Source: an uncultured Collinsella sp. (lineage in GTDB: Bacteria > Actinomycetota > Coriobacteriia > Coriobacteriales > Coriobacteriaceae). Taken from it: DNA of 18,091 nucleotides. The notes under the pieces were generated by a model. It was not told where the DNA came from. It saw only the letters and a list, made by a program, of their open reading frames with translations, and did not search any database. Below, piece by piece: positions 6,252 through 13,112 of this stretch (position 1 is its first letter; each line of letters starts with the position of its first letter). The stretch lies in the NCBI GenBank assembly GCA_937926755.1, contig CALBBA010000190.1, positions 1 through 18,091 of the forward strand, written 5' to 3'. Made by a program: the position numbers and the translations under genes.

Positions 6252-9152
6252 TTACGACAGCTTGACGATCGGTGCAAAGCCCTTCATGAGCTTTTTGGTC
6301 TGGCCGGTCTTTTCGAATTGGACCTCGATCATGTCTCCAGCGACCGAGATCACGGTACCCGTGCCAAAGGTCTTGTGGCTCACGGTATCGCCCGCGGCAA
6401 AGTCCTGCGATGCGCTGGCGCGATCGACCTTGCGCTCCACCGTCGGGGACACCTTGGACGAGGGCTTTTTGGCTCGCGGCGCGCCCGAGCCAAAGGTCGA
6501 GGCAACACGGCCGGCATCGGGCGAAACCCCACGATGGCGCTCGGTCCCGTAGCTGCTACCGCCAAAGAAATCGTCAAAGCTCGATCCACCGCGTGAACCG
6601 GAGCCGCCGGTCGAGCGCGTATGCGAGCCAAACACCTTGCCGCCATACATGTCCGAGCCCATGCCCGAGCCAAAGGTGCCGCGACGGTCGCCGCGCTTCT
6701 CCCAGCCCGTGCCCTCAAAACCGGCAGAGCCGATACCGCTAAACTCGATATCCTCAAACGGAATCTCGTTGAGGAAGCGCGAGCGCGGGTTGGCAGAGGT
6801 CGAACCGTAGGTGCGACGTGTGGCCGCATAGGTCAAGAACAGTCGCTTACGGGCACGCGTGATGGCAACGTAGGCCAGGCGACGCTCCTCCTCGAGCTTG
6901 CCCGGGTCATCGCTGCCGCCAAAGTCGTGCACGTGCGGGAAGATGCCCTCCTCCATGCCGGCCACGAACACCGCGGGGAACTCCAGGCCCTTGGCGGAGT
7001 GGATGGTCATCATGGTGATGGCATGCGTCTCGCCGGCCAGGGAATCCAAGTCGGAGCGCAGGGCCAGCCACTCCATGAGTGCCGGCAGCGCCTTGCAGGT
7101 GAGCGGACCGTAGGTGCGCTCGATCTCGTCGGCATGCACGGCGCCCGCCGGCAACTCCGTCGGCGCGGCATACGCGTTGCCCGCGATGGCGGCGGCCAGG
7201 GCATCCTGCGGAGAAAGCGCCGGGGCCGCCAGGCTATCGAGCGGATTGGAACCCGCGGCATCACGCGCGCCAACGAGCGCCTCAAACGAGGATGCCGGGG
7301 CAGACGGCCCCGGTTCAGGCGCAGGCGCGCTCACCACGACGGGCTCGGACTCGGCGCCGGCCGGTACATCGGCAACGCCAGCCGCGCGCAGCTCTTCCAA
7401 GCTCTCGAGCGTACCCTCGATATCCTCGTGCGTCTCTTCAAATTCGGCAGCAACGCCCAAGAATTCCTGAATGTTCTCGGCGCGGCTCTCGGACTCCATG
7501 GTGCCCTCGGCGCGGAAGGCCTGCAGAAGGCCCGTCTTGTCGACGATCATCTCGACAACGTCCTTGAGCTCGCCGTCCATGCGGCGACCTTCGCGCACCA
7601 GCGACACAAAGCTCGACAGGCCATTGCGGACCTTGGCGCTAAACATGCCGGTCTCGGCGCACGCGATCTCGCAGGCCTGGAAGAACGAGCAACGGTTGTC
7701 GCGCGCCAGCTGCTCAATCTTTTGGATCGAGGTGGAGCCGATACCGCGGCGCGGCGTATTGATGACGCGCTTGACGCTCATCTCGTCGGCCGGGTTCACG
7801 ATCATCTTGAGGTAGGCCATGACGTCGCGGATCTCGGCACGGTCGAAGAATCGCGTGCCGCCCACAATCTTGTAGGGCACGCCCGCGCGCAGGAACATAT
7901 CTTCGAGGATACGCGACTGGGCGTTGGTGCGATAGAACACGGCGATATCGTCATAGCTCGTACCCTTGGCATGCAGCTTTTCGATCTCGCCAGCAATCCA
8001 GCGACCCTCGTCGCGCTCATCGCTTGCTTGGAAGGCCTGGATCTTCTCGCCGTCGCCCTCGGCCGTAAACAGGCGCTTGTCCTTGCGCTGCGAGTTGTGA
8101 CGCACCACGGCGTTGGCAGCGCTCAGGATATGACCCGTGGAGCGGTAGTTCTGCTCCAGCTTGACGGTCTTGCAGTCTTTAAAGTCCTTCTCAAAGTCCA
8201 GGATATTGGTGATGTCGGCGCCACGCCAGCTATAAATGGACTGATCGTCATCGCCCACGACCATGAGGTTTTGGTACTTGGCGGCCAGCAGGTTGGCGAT
8301 CTCGTACTGGACGTGGTTGGTGTCCTGATACTCGTCGACGCTAATGTAGCGGAAGCGCTCCTGGTACTTGTCGAGCACCTCGGGGCGGGTGCGCAGCAGC
8401 TCGAGCGTGCGCACGAGCAGGTCGTCGAAGTCCATCGCGTTGGCGGCGCGCAGGCGGCGCTCCAGCTCCATATAGACCTGCGCGGCCTTTTTGTCGTTGG
8501 GGCTGTCGGCGGATTTGAGCATGTCCTCGGGCCCGATCATGGCGTTTTTAGCCGAGCTGATCTTGCTGCGGATCATGTTGATGGGGAACTGCTTTTGCTC
8601 AATGCCGAGCGCCTGCATAATGTCACGCACCATGCGCTTTGAGTCATCGTCGTCGTAGATGGTGAACTGACCGGTGTAGCCCAGCAGGTCGGCGTCCTCG
8701 CGCAGCATGCGCACGCACATGGCGTGGAAGGTGCACACCCACATGCCGCGGGTACCGGTGGGAATGAGCGCTGCCAGACGCTCGCGCATCTCGGCCGCGG
8801 CCTTGTTGGTAAACGTGATGGCTAGGACCTGCCAGGGCTTAACGCCCAGGTCGCCAAGCATATGCGCGATGCGGAAGGTCAGAACGCGGGTCTTGCCCGA
8901 GCCAGCACCGGCAAGGACCAGCAGTGGGCCCTCAGTGGTCAGGACCGCCTCGCGCTGGGCGGGGTTCAGGCTATCGATATCGACGAGCGGCTTGGCGGGC
9001 TTGGGCGCCGGAGCCGGGACGTCGTAGATGTCGAGCGGAACGAGCTCGGGTTCCGGCGCGGCGGGGGCGGTGTACGCATCGAGCGGCACGGGTTCCGGCG
9101 CGGGTGGCACGGGTGCGGCAGTGTTCTTTTCCCAGGGCAGGGGCTGGGTCAT
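6252..9152 (-). CDS. pcrA: ATP-dependent DNA helicase PcrA/UvrD (SF1A)
   Basis: This is a 966-aa 3'-5' DNA helicase acting in nucleotide-excision repair, replication restart and clearing of RecA or RNA polymerase. After a Pro/Ala-rich leader (1-58, with a repeated VPLD motif) come the Q motif LNPAQREAV (62-70), Walker A AGAGSGKT (81-88), motif Ia TFTNKAAAEM, motif II VDEYQDT (272-278), motif III VVGDDDQSIYSWRGA, motif IV EQNYRS, motif V IHSAKGLEFPAVFV and motif VI YVAITRARKRL. A Gly/Ser-rich linker (about 805-900) precedes the C-terminal Tudor-like domain (918-964), which in PcrA contacts RNA polymerase. The usual length is about 720-780 aa; the excess is the leader and an Ala/Pro-rich stretch at about 585-700. 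ATG 9152 is chosen because GAGGAG lies 7 nt upstream; the frame stays open further upstream but is not protein-like. Confidence 0.95.
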   Translation of the reverse strand: MTQPLPWEKNTAAPVPPAPEPVPLDAYTAPAAPEPELVPLDIYDVPAPAPKPAKPLVDIDSLNPAQREAVLTTEGPLLVLAGAGSGKTRVLTFRIAHMLGDLGVKPWQVLAITFTNKAAAEMRERLAALIPTGTRGMWVCTFHAMCVRMLREDADLLGYTGQFTIYDDDDSKRMVRDIMQALGIEQKQFPINMIRSKISSAKNAMIGPEDMLKSADSPNDKKAAQVYMELERRLRAANAMDFDDLLVRTLELLRTRPEVLDKYQERFRYISVDEYQDTNHVQYEIANLLAAKYQNLMVVGDDDQSIYSWRGADITNILDFEKDFKDCKTVKLEQNYRSTGHILSAANAVVRHNSQRKDKRLFTAEGDGEKIQAFQASDERDEGRWIAGEIEKLHAKGTSYDDIAVFYRTNAQSRILEDMFLRAGVPYKIVGGTRFFDRAEIRDVMAYLKMIVNPADEMSVKRVINTPRRGIGSTSIQKIEQLARDNRCSFFQACEIACAETGMFSAKVRNGLSSFVSLVREGRRMDGELKDVVEMIVDKTGLLQAFRAEGTMESESRAENIQEFLGVAAEFEETHEDIEGTLESLEELRAAGVADVPAGAESEPVVVSAPAPEPGPSAPASSFEALVGARDAAGSNPLDSLAAPALSPQDALAAAIAGNAYAAPTELPAGAVHADEIERTYGPLTCKALPALMEWLALRSDLDSLAGETHAITMMTIHSAKGLEFPAVFVAGMEEGIFPHVHDFGGSDDPGKLEEERRLAYVAITRARKRLFLTYAATRRTYGSTSANPRSRFLNEIPFEDIEFSGIGSAGFEGTGWEKRGDRRGTFGSGMGSDMYGGKVFGSHTRSTGGSGSRGGSSFDDFFGGSSYGTERHRGVSPDAGRVASTFGSGAPRAKKPSSKVSPTVERKVDRASASQDFAAGDTVSHKTFGTGTVISVAGDMIEVQFEKTGQTKKLMKGFAPIVKLS

Positions 9153-9291
9153 GGGCGACTCCTCATCTGACGGACGGCGCGCCTGCGGGCAGCACCATAG
9201 TTTGAGCCGTACCAGTATACCGAGCCGCGCGGACACCGACGCAAATCACACCACGACTCCGTGCGCGATCGTCAGGCCCGCCCCAGCGGGT

Positions 9292-9358
9292 TTGGTGCAA
9301 AGGTGTCAGGTTTGTCTGCACCAAGCTGGTGCAAAGTAACCTGACCCCAATGCACCAA
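9292..9358. repeat. REP-like palindromic element, copy 3 (most complete)
   Basis: Arms of 32 nt (9292-9323 and 9327-9358) form an imperfect inverted repeat around AGC. Both arms have TTGGTGCA at the outside, TGCACCA at the inside and a TCAGGTT core between. The right arm shares TGGTGCAAAGTAACCT and the ending TGCACCA with the element at 2978-3008. The GGGGTCAGGTT-type core resembles REP sequences mobilised by RAYT (Y1-family) transposases; no such transposase gene is in this window. Confidence 0.75.
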
Positions 9359-9423
9359 TCACGGAGCCACCGATGTCACGGCAACGGTAGCGAGCGGCGG
9401 CTAGGGCGAACAAATTGGCATGA

Positions 9424-9464
9424 AAAGAGGGCGGCATAGACCTTTTGGTCATGCCGCCCTCTTT
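9424..9464 (-). terminator. Terminator of uppP, symmetrical enough to be bidirectional
   Basis: AAAGAGGGCGGCAT (9424-9437) and ATGCCGCCCTCTTT (9451-9464) are perfect 14-bp complements, extended inward by GACC/GGTC. The minus-strand side ends CTCTTTTC. It starts 45 nt beyond the uppP stop codon. Confidence 0.8.
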
Positions 9465-9508
9465 GAATGACAAGTTGTCGCCCTGGCCGCCGCGCAGCGT
9501 CAACCAAG

Positions 9509-10489
9509 TTACAGGCCGAGCATAGGCTCCAGAACAAAGAAGTATGCGAGCACTACGATGCCCAGGATGATGCGGTAAACACCGAAGCACTTAAAGTCGT
9601 GACGGCGGACGAAGCCCATAAGCCACTTGATGGCAATGAGCGAAACCACAAAGGCCACAACGCAGCCCACGCCCAAGATGGCGACCTCGTTGGCGCCGAA
9701 CGTGCCGCCCTTGATGAAGTACTTGACCAGCTTGAGCGCACTCGCGCCAAACATGACAGGGATGGCCAGGAAGAACGTGAACTTGGATGCCACCGAGCGC
9801 GTGCAGCCCAAAAGCAGGCCACCGATGATGGTGGAGCCAGAGCGCGACGTACCCGGCACCAGCGAAAGTACCTGGAAGCAACCGATGCCCAGCGCCGTCT
9901 TCCAGCTCAGGTCCTCGAGCGTAGTGATGGAGCCAAAGTCCAGGTCCTCGTCATCGTCCTCATCCTCGGCAACAGCCGCCGCGGGCGCCGCAAAGTGCGC
10001 ACCGGCGGGACGTCCGCCCGCCACCACGGCGCGCGAGCCAAACGAACCCGCAACGGCCATTTCCTCGCGCTTGCTGGCACGCCAGTTCTCGATCACGATA
10101 AACAGCACGCCGTACACGATGAGCGCCAGCGCCACGACGGGAGCATTATAGAAATGCTCCTCCATCCAGTCGTTGAGCGGCAGGCCAATCGCCGCGGCGG
10201 GAATACAGCCGAGCACGATCTTGCCCCACAGCACCCAGGTGTCGCGACGGCCCTCCTTGCCCTTGCTAGGCGAGAACGGGTTGAGCTCGTGGAAGAACAG
10301 CACACAGACGGCCAGAATGGCGCCAAGCTGAATCACGACCAGGAACATATTCCAGAACGTCTCGCTCACGTTCATCTTGACGAACTCGTCCACCAAGATC
10401 ATGTGGCCCGTCGACGAAACCGGCAACCATTCGGTGATGCCCTCGACCAGGCCCATGAAGGCAGATTTTAGAAGCTCGATAATATCCAA
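9509..10489 (-). CDS. uppP: Undecaprenyl-diphosphatase UppP (BacA family)
   Basis: This 326-aa integral membrane enzyme dephosphorylates undecaprenyl diphosphate to the carrier lipid used for peptidoglycan and other wall polymers; overproduction of this family gives bacitracin tolerance. The two catalytic signatures are clear: EGITEWLPVSSTGHM (E16, E20, H29) and PGTSRSG (212-218). About eight hydrophobic helices are visible. The start is taken as TTG at 10489, giving MDIIELLKSAFMGLVEG, which matches the family N-terminus and follows GAGGGGG; the open frame upstream to 10771 does not look like protein. At about residues 136-192 a hydrophilic insertion rich in Ala and Gly ends in a run of acidic residues (EDEDDDEDLD), making the protein longer than the usual 265-280 aa. 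It is divergent from the uspA-type gene. Confidence 0.93.
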   Translation of the reverse strand: MDIIELLKSAFMGLVEGITEWLPVSSTGHMILVDEFVKMNVSETFWNMFLVVIQLGAILAVCVLFFHELNPFSPSKGKEGRRDTWVLWGKIVLGCIPAAAIGLPLNDWMEEHFYNAPVVALALIVYGVLFIVIENWRASKREEMAVAGSFGSRAVVAGGRPAGAHFAAPAAAVAEDEDDDEDLDFGSITTLEDLSWKTALGIGCFQVLSLVPGTSRSGSTIIGGLLLGCTRSVASKFTFFLAIPVMFGASALKLVKYFIKGGTFGANEVAILGVGCVVAFVVSLIAIKWLMGFVRRHDFKCFGVYRIILGIVVLAYFFVLEPMLGL

Positions 10490-10550
10490 AGGGACCCCCT
10501 CGTTTGACACCCGCCGGTAGATGTTCTGCGGACGATGCGGGCGATGTCCC

Positions 10551-10556
10551 ATTATC
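10551..10556 (-). promoter_or_regulatory. Candidate -10 element (GATAAT) for uppP
   Basis: Read on the minus strand, GATAAT lies about 60 nt upstream of the TTG start. The best upstream partner is a poor -35 (GGTTTG at 17 bp). Assignment is by position and -10 similarity only. Confidence 0.3.
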
Positions 10557-10641
10557 AACCGTAACGGCGTGCCCAAACCGACCCTTACCAAAAAACTCGC
10601 CCGTTCACAGAATTGCGAGCGGTCAAACTGGAATCCTTGGG

Positions 10642-10647
10642 TATAAC
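10642..10647 (+). promoter_or_regulatory. Candidate -10 element (TATAAC) for the universal stress protein gene
   Basis: TATAAC lies 90 nt before the start codon. No convincing -35 hexamer is seen 16-18 bp upstream. Confidence 0.3.
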
Positions 10648-10737
10648 TGCAACAAGGTAAAGTGTCCGGCGGCCAACGCACCCGCGTCCGCCCGACGCAC
10701 GAGCCCCGCGCCCGTGCGATAGACCAAGGAGGAAACC

Positions 10738-11175
10738 ATGAACGAGGGCTACACCAAGGTATTTGTTTCACTCGACGGTACTGAGCAGCAGGATTTTGTG
10801 CTCGCGCGCGCCATCAAGGTCGCCGCGAACAACGGCGCCAAGCTGATTATCGGGCACGTGATTGATTCGACGGCGCTCGAGAGTGCCGGAGCCTACCCGG
10901 TCGACCTAGTTAATGGCTTGGAGGAGGCCTTTAACAACTCGATCGCCAAGCAGCTCGAGGAAGCCAAGGCCAATCCCGACATTCCCGAGGTCGAAGTTAT
11001 GATTCGCGCCGGCCGCATTCGCGAAACCCTCAAGGACGAGATGCTCGACGTGGTCAAGCCCGACCTGGTGCTCTGCGGTGCCCGCGGCCTATCCTCGATT
11101 AAGTATGCGCTGCTGGGCTCGATTTCGACGTTCCTGCTGCGTAACACGGACTGCGACATTTTGGTCGTGAAGTAG
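10738..11175 (+). CDS. Universal stress protein (UspA family, ATP-binding type)
   Basis: This is a 145-aa single-domain Usp protein, expected to be a cytosolic dimer with an alpha/beta fold. The ATP-binding signature G-2x-G-9x-G-S/T is present exactly: G114, G117, G127, S128 in GARGLSSIKYALLGS. The N-terminal strand VFVSLDGT has the usual acidic residue after the first strand (D13), and the C-terminus IRN-like TDCDILVVK is typical. Its precise role is unknown; family members are induced by starvation or stress and some bind nucleotides as sensors. AAGGAGG precedes the ATG at proper spacing. It is a single-gene unit: divergent from uppP, and followed by a large hairpin and a strong terminator. 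Confidence 0.93.
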   Translation: MNEGYTKVFVSLDGTEQQDFVLARAIKVAANNGAKLIIGHVIDSTALESAGAYPVDLVNGLEEAFNNSIAKQLEEAKANPDIPEVEVMIRAGRIRETLKDEMLDVVKPDLVLCGARGLSSIKYALLGSISTFLLRNTDCDILVVK

Positions 11176-11188
11176 GTTCCTTCCCGTC

Positions 11189-11279
11189 GGCGCAAGGCCT
11201 GCGGGGTTATCACGCCGACGTCCTCGCCGCTTCGCGGCTGCGGGATGTCGGCTTAGATAGCCCCTCCCGGCCTTGCGCC
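11189..11279. repeat. 91-nt long imperfect hairpin downstream of the uspA-type gene
   Basis: Outer arms GGCGCAAGGCC (11189-11199) and GGCCTTGCGCC (11269-11279) are perfect complements. Inside, GGGG/CCCC, TATC/GATA, GCCGAC/GTCGGC and a GCCGC/GCGGC stem with a TTC apex pair in the same register. It lies between the stop codon (14 nt away) and the terminator at 11321. It has no following T-tract, so it is an extra structure, perhaps a repeat element or a 3'UTR-derived RNA. Confidence 0.7.
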
Positions 11280-11320
11280 TTCGTCACCGTACTTCAACGA
11301 GTTATCTGATTAAAAGATGG

Positions 11321-11351
11321 CGTGCCGCCCCGTTTGGGGCGGCACGTTTTT
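11321..11351 (+). terminator. Rho-independent terminator of the uspA-type gene
   Basis: CGTGCCGCCCC (11321-11331) and GGGGCGGCACG (11336-11346) pair perfectly over 11 bp around GTTT and are followed by TTTTT. It ends 2 nt before the end of hipA. On the minus strand the stem is followed by CCATCTTTT, so it may also stop hipBA transcripts. Confidence 0.9.
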
Positions 11352-11352
11352 G

Positions 11353-12645
11353 TTATGGGGCGATTCTGTTTAGGCGGGTTTGTACTTCTGGAATGATCTT
11401 ATCGAACATTGCTTCTGCCTCAGGGAAACCTTCTTCTTTGAGGCTGCGCGCTGCATCTCTCAGTGCGTCTGGCACCTCACTGCAGGTGTCGTTAATCATT
11501 CCGGTGACGATCCCCTGGGGCAAACCCGCCTCGGCCATTTGCCTCAACACCGACTCGCGAGTCACATCATCGATTTTTCGGCTTCCGCCAAACGAAACCC
11601 CCATCTCGCGAACGAGATTGGGATAGATCGTTGTACACAACACGTCGTAGAGCGGCGCCAACCTCACTTGCTTCCAGTCCTCGTCCCACACGAGTGACCA
11701 ATTCTTAAGATGGTTGTCGCAGTTTCCTACGGCATAATCGAACAGTTGGTTATAGCCAACAAGAAACCTATCCTCCATCTGATTCGTCGACACCCTTCGT
11801 ACCGCGTCGACGATAAGCCCCAGGTAATTGACGCCCGTTGGCTCATATTTAAGCTCGCGCGAAATGCCTTTTGCCTGACAAATGTCCTCCTGGTGCAGAC
11901 GATTTGGAACCAGCAGCCCATCGAGCGAACGACCACCATTAGACATCGCTCGGTCAAACCGCTTCACGGCGATAATCGGTTCGGCATCTTCAACTCGAAT
12001 TAGAAAGCACTCTTCGGCTGATAGATCCATCAGCGAAGCAGCTCTCACGCACATCGCTTCACAAACCGTCTCGCCCGGAAACGCCTTCGACCCCGCTTTG
12101 AGGATATGCGTCGATGGGGCTGCCCCGTGGGGCAGATACCATCCGCCGCATGAGTCATCACCCGCATGGTAGAGGCCGATTTTCGCCTGAGCGCCCGCAA
12201 GGGAAATTCGACTCTCGAGCGCAAGACCAAAGGCCACCTCCGCTGGCGCGTACGCCAGCTTGTTCAGCTGCTTCTCCCCTATCTCCTCATAGCCCATTTC
12301 GAGACCGTCGGCCGAAGGTTCTCGCGTCAAAATCAAAGCGCCGACGGGTTCGTTGCGAACCAAATCGAGGACCTTAAAGTAATCGCCGCGTTCCGCCCGA
12401 GCCTTTTTCTCAAGGTCTCTATTGAGCTGTCCCTCTGGAATAATGCCGGAGAAAAAGGAGCTCGTTACGTCCGGGCTGAATGTCTCGGCCGACAAGGGCA
12501 ACGAGGACGAAATCGGAACCGCGTCAGCATTCTCGAGGTACTCGGGGACATAGGTGAATAGCGGAAGCCCAGCATTCTCTTCCAATATGCCAAGCAGCTG
12601 GTAGGATCCCTTAAACTCACGATGAACGAACAGCGTGCCGCCCAT
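11353..12645 (-). CDS. hipA: HipA-type serine/threonine kinase toxin
   Basis: This 430-aa protein matches the E. coli HipA length and layout. HipA toxins phosphorylate a target such as glutamyl-tRNA synthetase, halting translation and promoting dormancy. Visible are the N-terminal HipA domain (1-110), the SLAGAQAKIGLY motif (148-159), THILKAG with K183, VKRFDR, the HQEDICQAKG motif, the catalytic GNCDNHLKN (D310, N315, like D309/N314 of E. coli) and APLYDVL with the Mg-binding D334. All key residues seem present, so it should be active. Its ATG overlaps the hipB stop by one base (TAATG), implying translational coupling. Base composition is visibly less GC-rich than in the neighbours, suggesting acquisition by transfer. 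The actual target in this organism is unknown. Confidence 0.93.
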   Translation of the reverse strand: MGGTLFVHREFKGSYQLLGILEENAGLPLFTYVPEYLENADAVPISSSLPLSAETFSPDVTSSFFSGIIPEGQLNRDLEKKARAERGDYFKVLDLVRNEPVGALILTREPSADGLEMGYEEIGEKQLNKLAYAPAEVAFGLALESRISLAGAQAKIGLYHAGDDSCGGWYLPHGAAPSTHILKAGSKAFPGETVCEAMCVRAASLMDLSAEECFLIRVEDAEPIIAVKRFDRAMSNGGRSLDGLLVPNRLHQEDICQAKGISRELKYEPTGVNYLGLIVDAVRRVSTNQMEDRFLVGYNQLFDYAVGNCDNHLKNWSLVWDEDWKQVRLAPLYDVLCTTIYPNLVREMGVSFGGSRKIDDVTRESVLRQMAEAGLPQGIVTGMINDTCSEVPDALRDAARSLKEEGFPEAEAMFDKIIPEVQTRLNRIAP

Positions 12646-12935
12646 TATTTTCCCCTCACCTTCAGAATAAAATCGATATCCACGATGGAGGCGTAGTCGA
12701 AAATGACGCCGATTTCGACCGTTGTCCGCCCCCGCTCGATATCGCCTATCACACGAAGGCTGCGACCCGTCATAGTCGCGACGTCGCGTTGAGTTAGACC
12801 AAGTTCACGCCTTCTAAGCCTAAGGGCCTTCCCCATCTCGCCCGGATCGAAAACCATGCGTTCCGAGAAAGCAGTTTCAGACGGCTTAAGTTTGATGCGC
12901 CCATCGAGCACTTTAGTCGTTGTCACCGTTCTCAT
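12645..12935 (-). CDS. hipB: HipB-type antitoxin, helix-turn-helix (XRE family)
   Basis: This 96-aa protein has an XRE helix-turn-helix at about residues 33-72 (MGKALRLRRRELGLTQRDVATMTG, then IGDIERGRTTV). HipB proteins bind and silence HipA and, as dimers, bind palindromic operators to repress their own operon. The first 30 residues form an N-terminal extension relative to a minimal HipB. The short C-terminal end, VDIDFILKVRGK, replaces the usual tail after the HTH. AAGGAG is 5 nt upstream of the ATG. It lies just downstream of the three-operator array and overlaps hipA by one base. Confidence 0.9.
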   Translation of the reverse strand: MRTVTTTKVLDGRIKLKPSETAFSERMVFDPGEMGKALRLRRRELGLTQRDVATMTGRSLRVIGDIERGRTTVEIGVIFDYASIVDIDFILKVRGK

Positions 12936-12947
12936 GTCGCTCCTTAG

Positions 12948-12971
12948 CTATGTTCCCATTCGTGAACATAG
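12948..12971. promoter_or_regulatory. hipBA operator 1 (proximal)
   Basis: A 24-bp palindrome with half-sites CTATGTTC and GTGAACATAG around CCATTC; its near edge is 13 nt upstream of the hipB start codon and overlaps the untranslated leader. Probably bound by HipB. Confidence 0.75.
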
Positions 12972-12986
12972 TATAGAACTGTAAAG

Positions 12987-13010
12987 CTATGTTCCCGAAC
13001 GTGATTATAG
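12987..13010. promoter_or_regulatory. hipBA operator 2 (middle)
   Basis: A 24-bp site, CTATGTTC to TTATAG, 39 bp from operator 1 centre to centre. Its dyad is extended outward by GTAAAG/CTTTAC to 36 bp in total (12981-13016). On the minus strand it contains TATAAT (13009-13004), a possible -10 element, so binding here would block the promoter. Confidence 0.72.
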
Positions 13011-13025
13011 CTTTACAAGTAATAC

Positions 13026-13049
13026 CTATATTCACGTTCGTGAACATAG
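13026..13049. promoter_or_regulatory. hipBA operator 3 (distal)
   Basis: A 24-bp palindrome, CTATATTCACG and CGTGAACATAG, the most symmetric of the three; its centre is again exactly 39 bp from operator 2. It ends 63 nt from the histidine kinase stop codon. Confidence 0.75.
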
Positions 13050-13112
13050 TAGCCAAAGCAATCGTCATCCTCCTAAACGGGAAGATTCCGTCGATTGCGC
13101 CACGCGGACCGG

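Larger units (their letters stand above)
9153..9508. other. 356-bp intergenic region between pcrA and uppP
   Basis: No gene is supported here. From right to left it holds the uppP terminator (9424-9464), a REP-like palindrome (9292-9358) and the pcrA upstream region. I could not identify a convincing -35/-10 pair for pcrA on the minus strand. Confidence 0.6.

Noticed and set aside
6621..8642. 673-codon plus-strand open frame within pcrA
   Set aside because: Lies entirely antisense to conserved helicase motifs and has no recognisable domain; a GC-driven shadow.
10490..10771. Upstream in-frame extension of uppP to 10771
   Set aside because: The extra 94 residues are Arg/Cys/Trp-rich and unlike any UppP N-terminus. 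They would overlap the divergent uspA-type gene, whereas the TTG at 10489 has a good ribosome binding site and gives the family start.
12947..13050. CRISPR-like array suggested by three regularly spaced repeats upstream of hipB
   Set aside because: The repeats are palindromic operators of 24 bp with 15-bp spacers, degenerate between copies, and there are no cas genes. An operator array for HipB explains them better.
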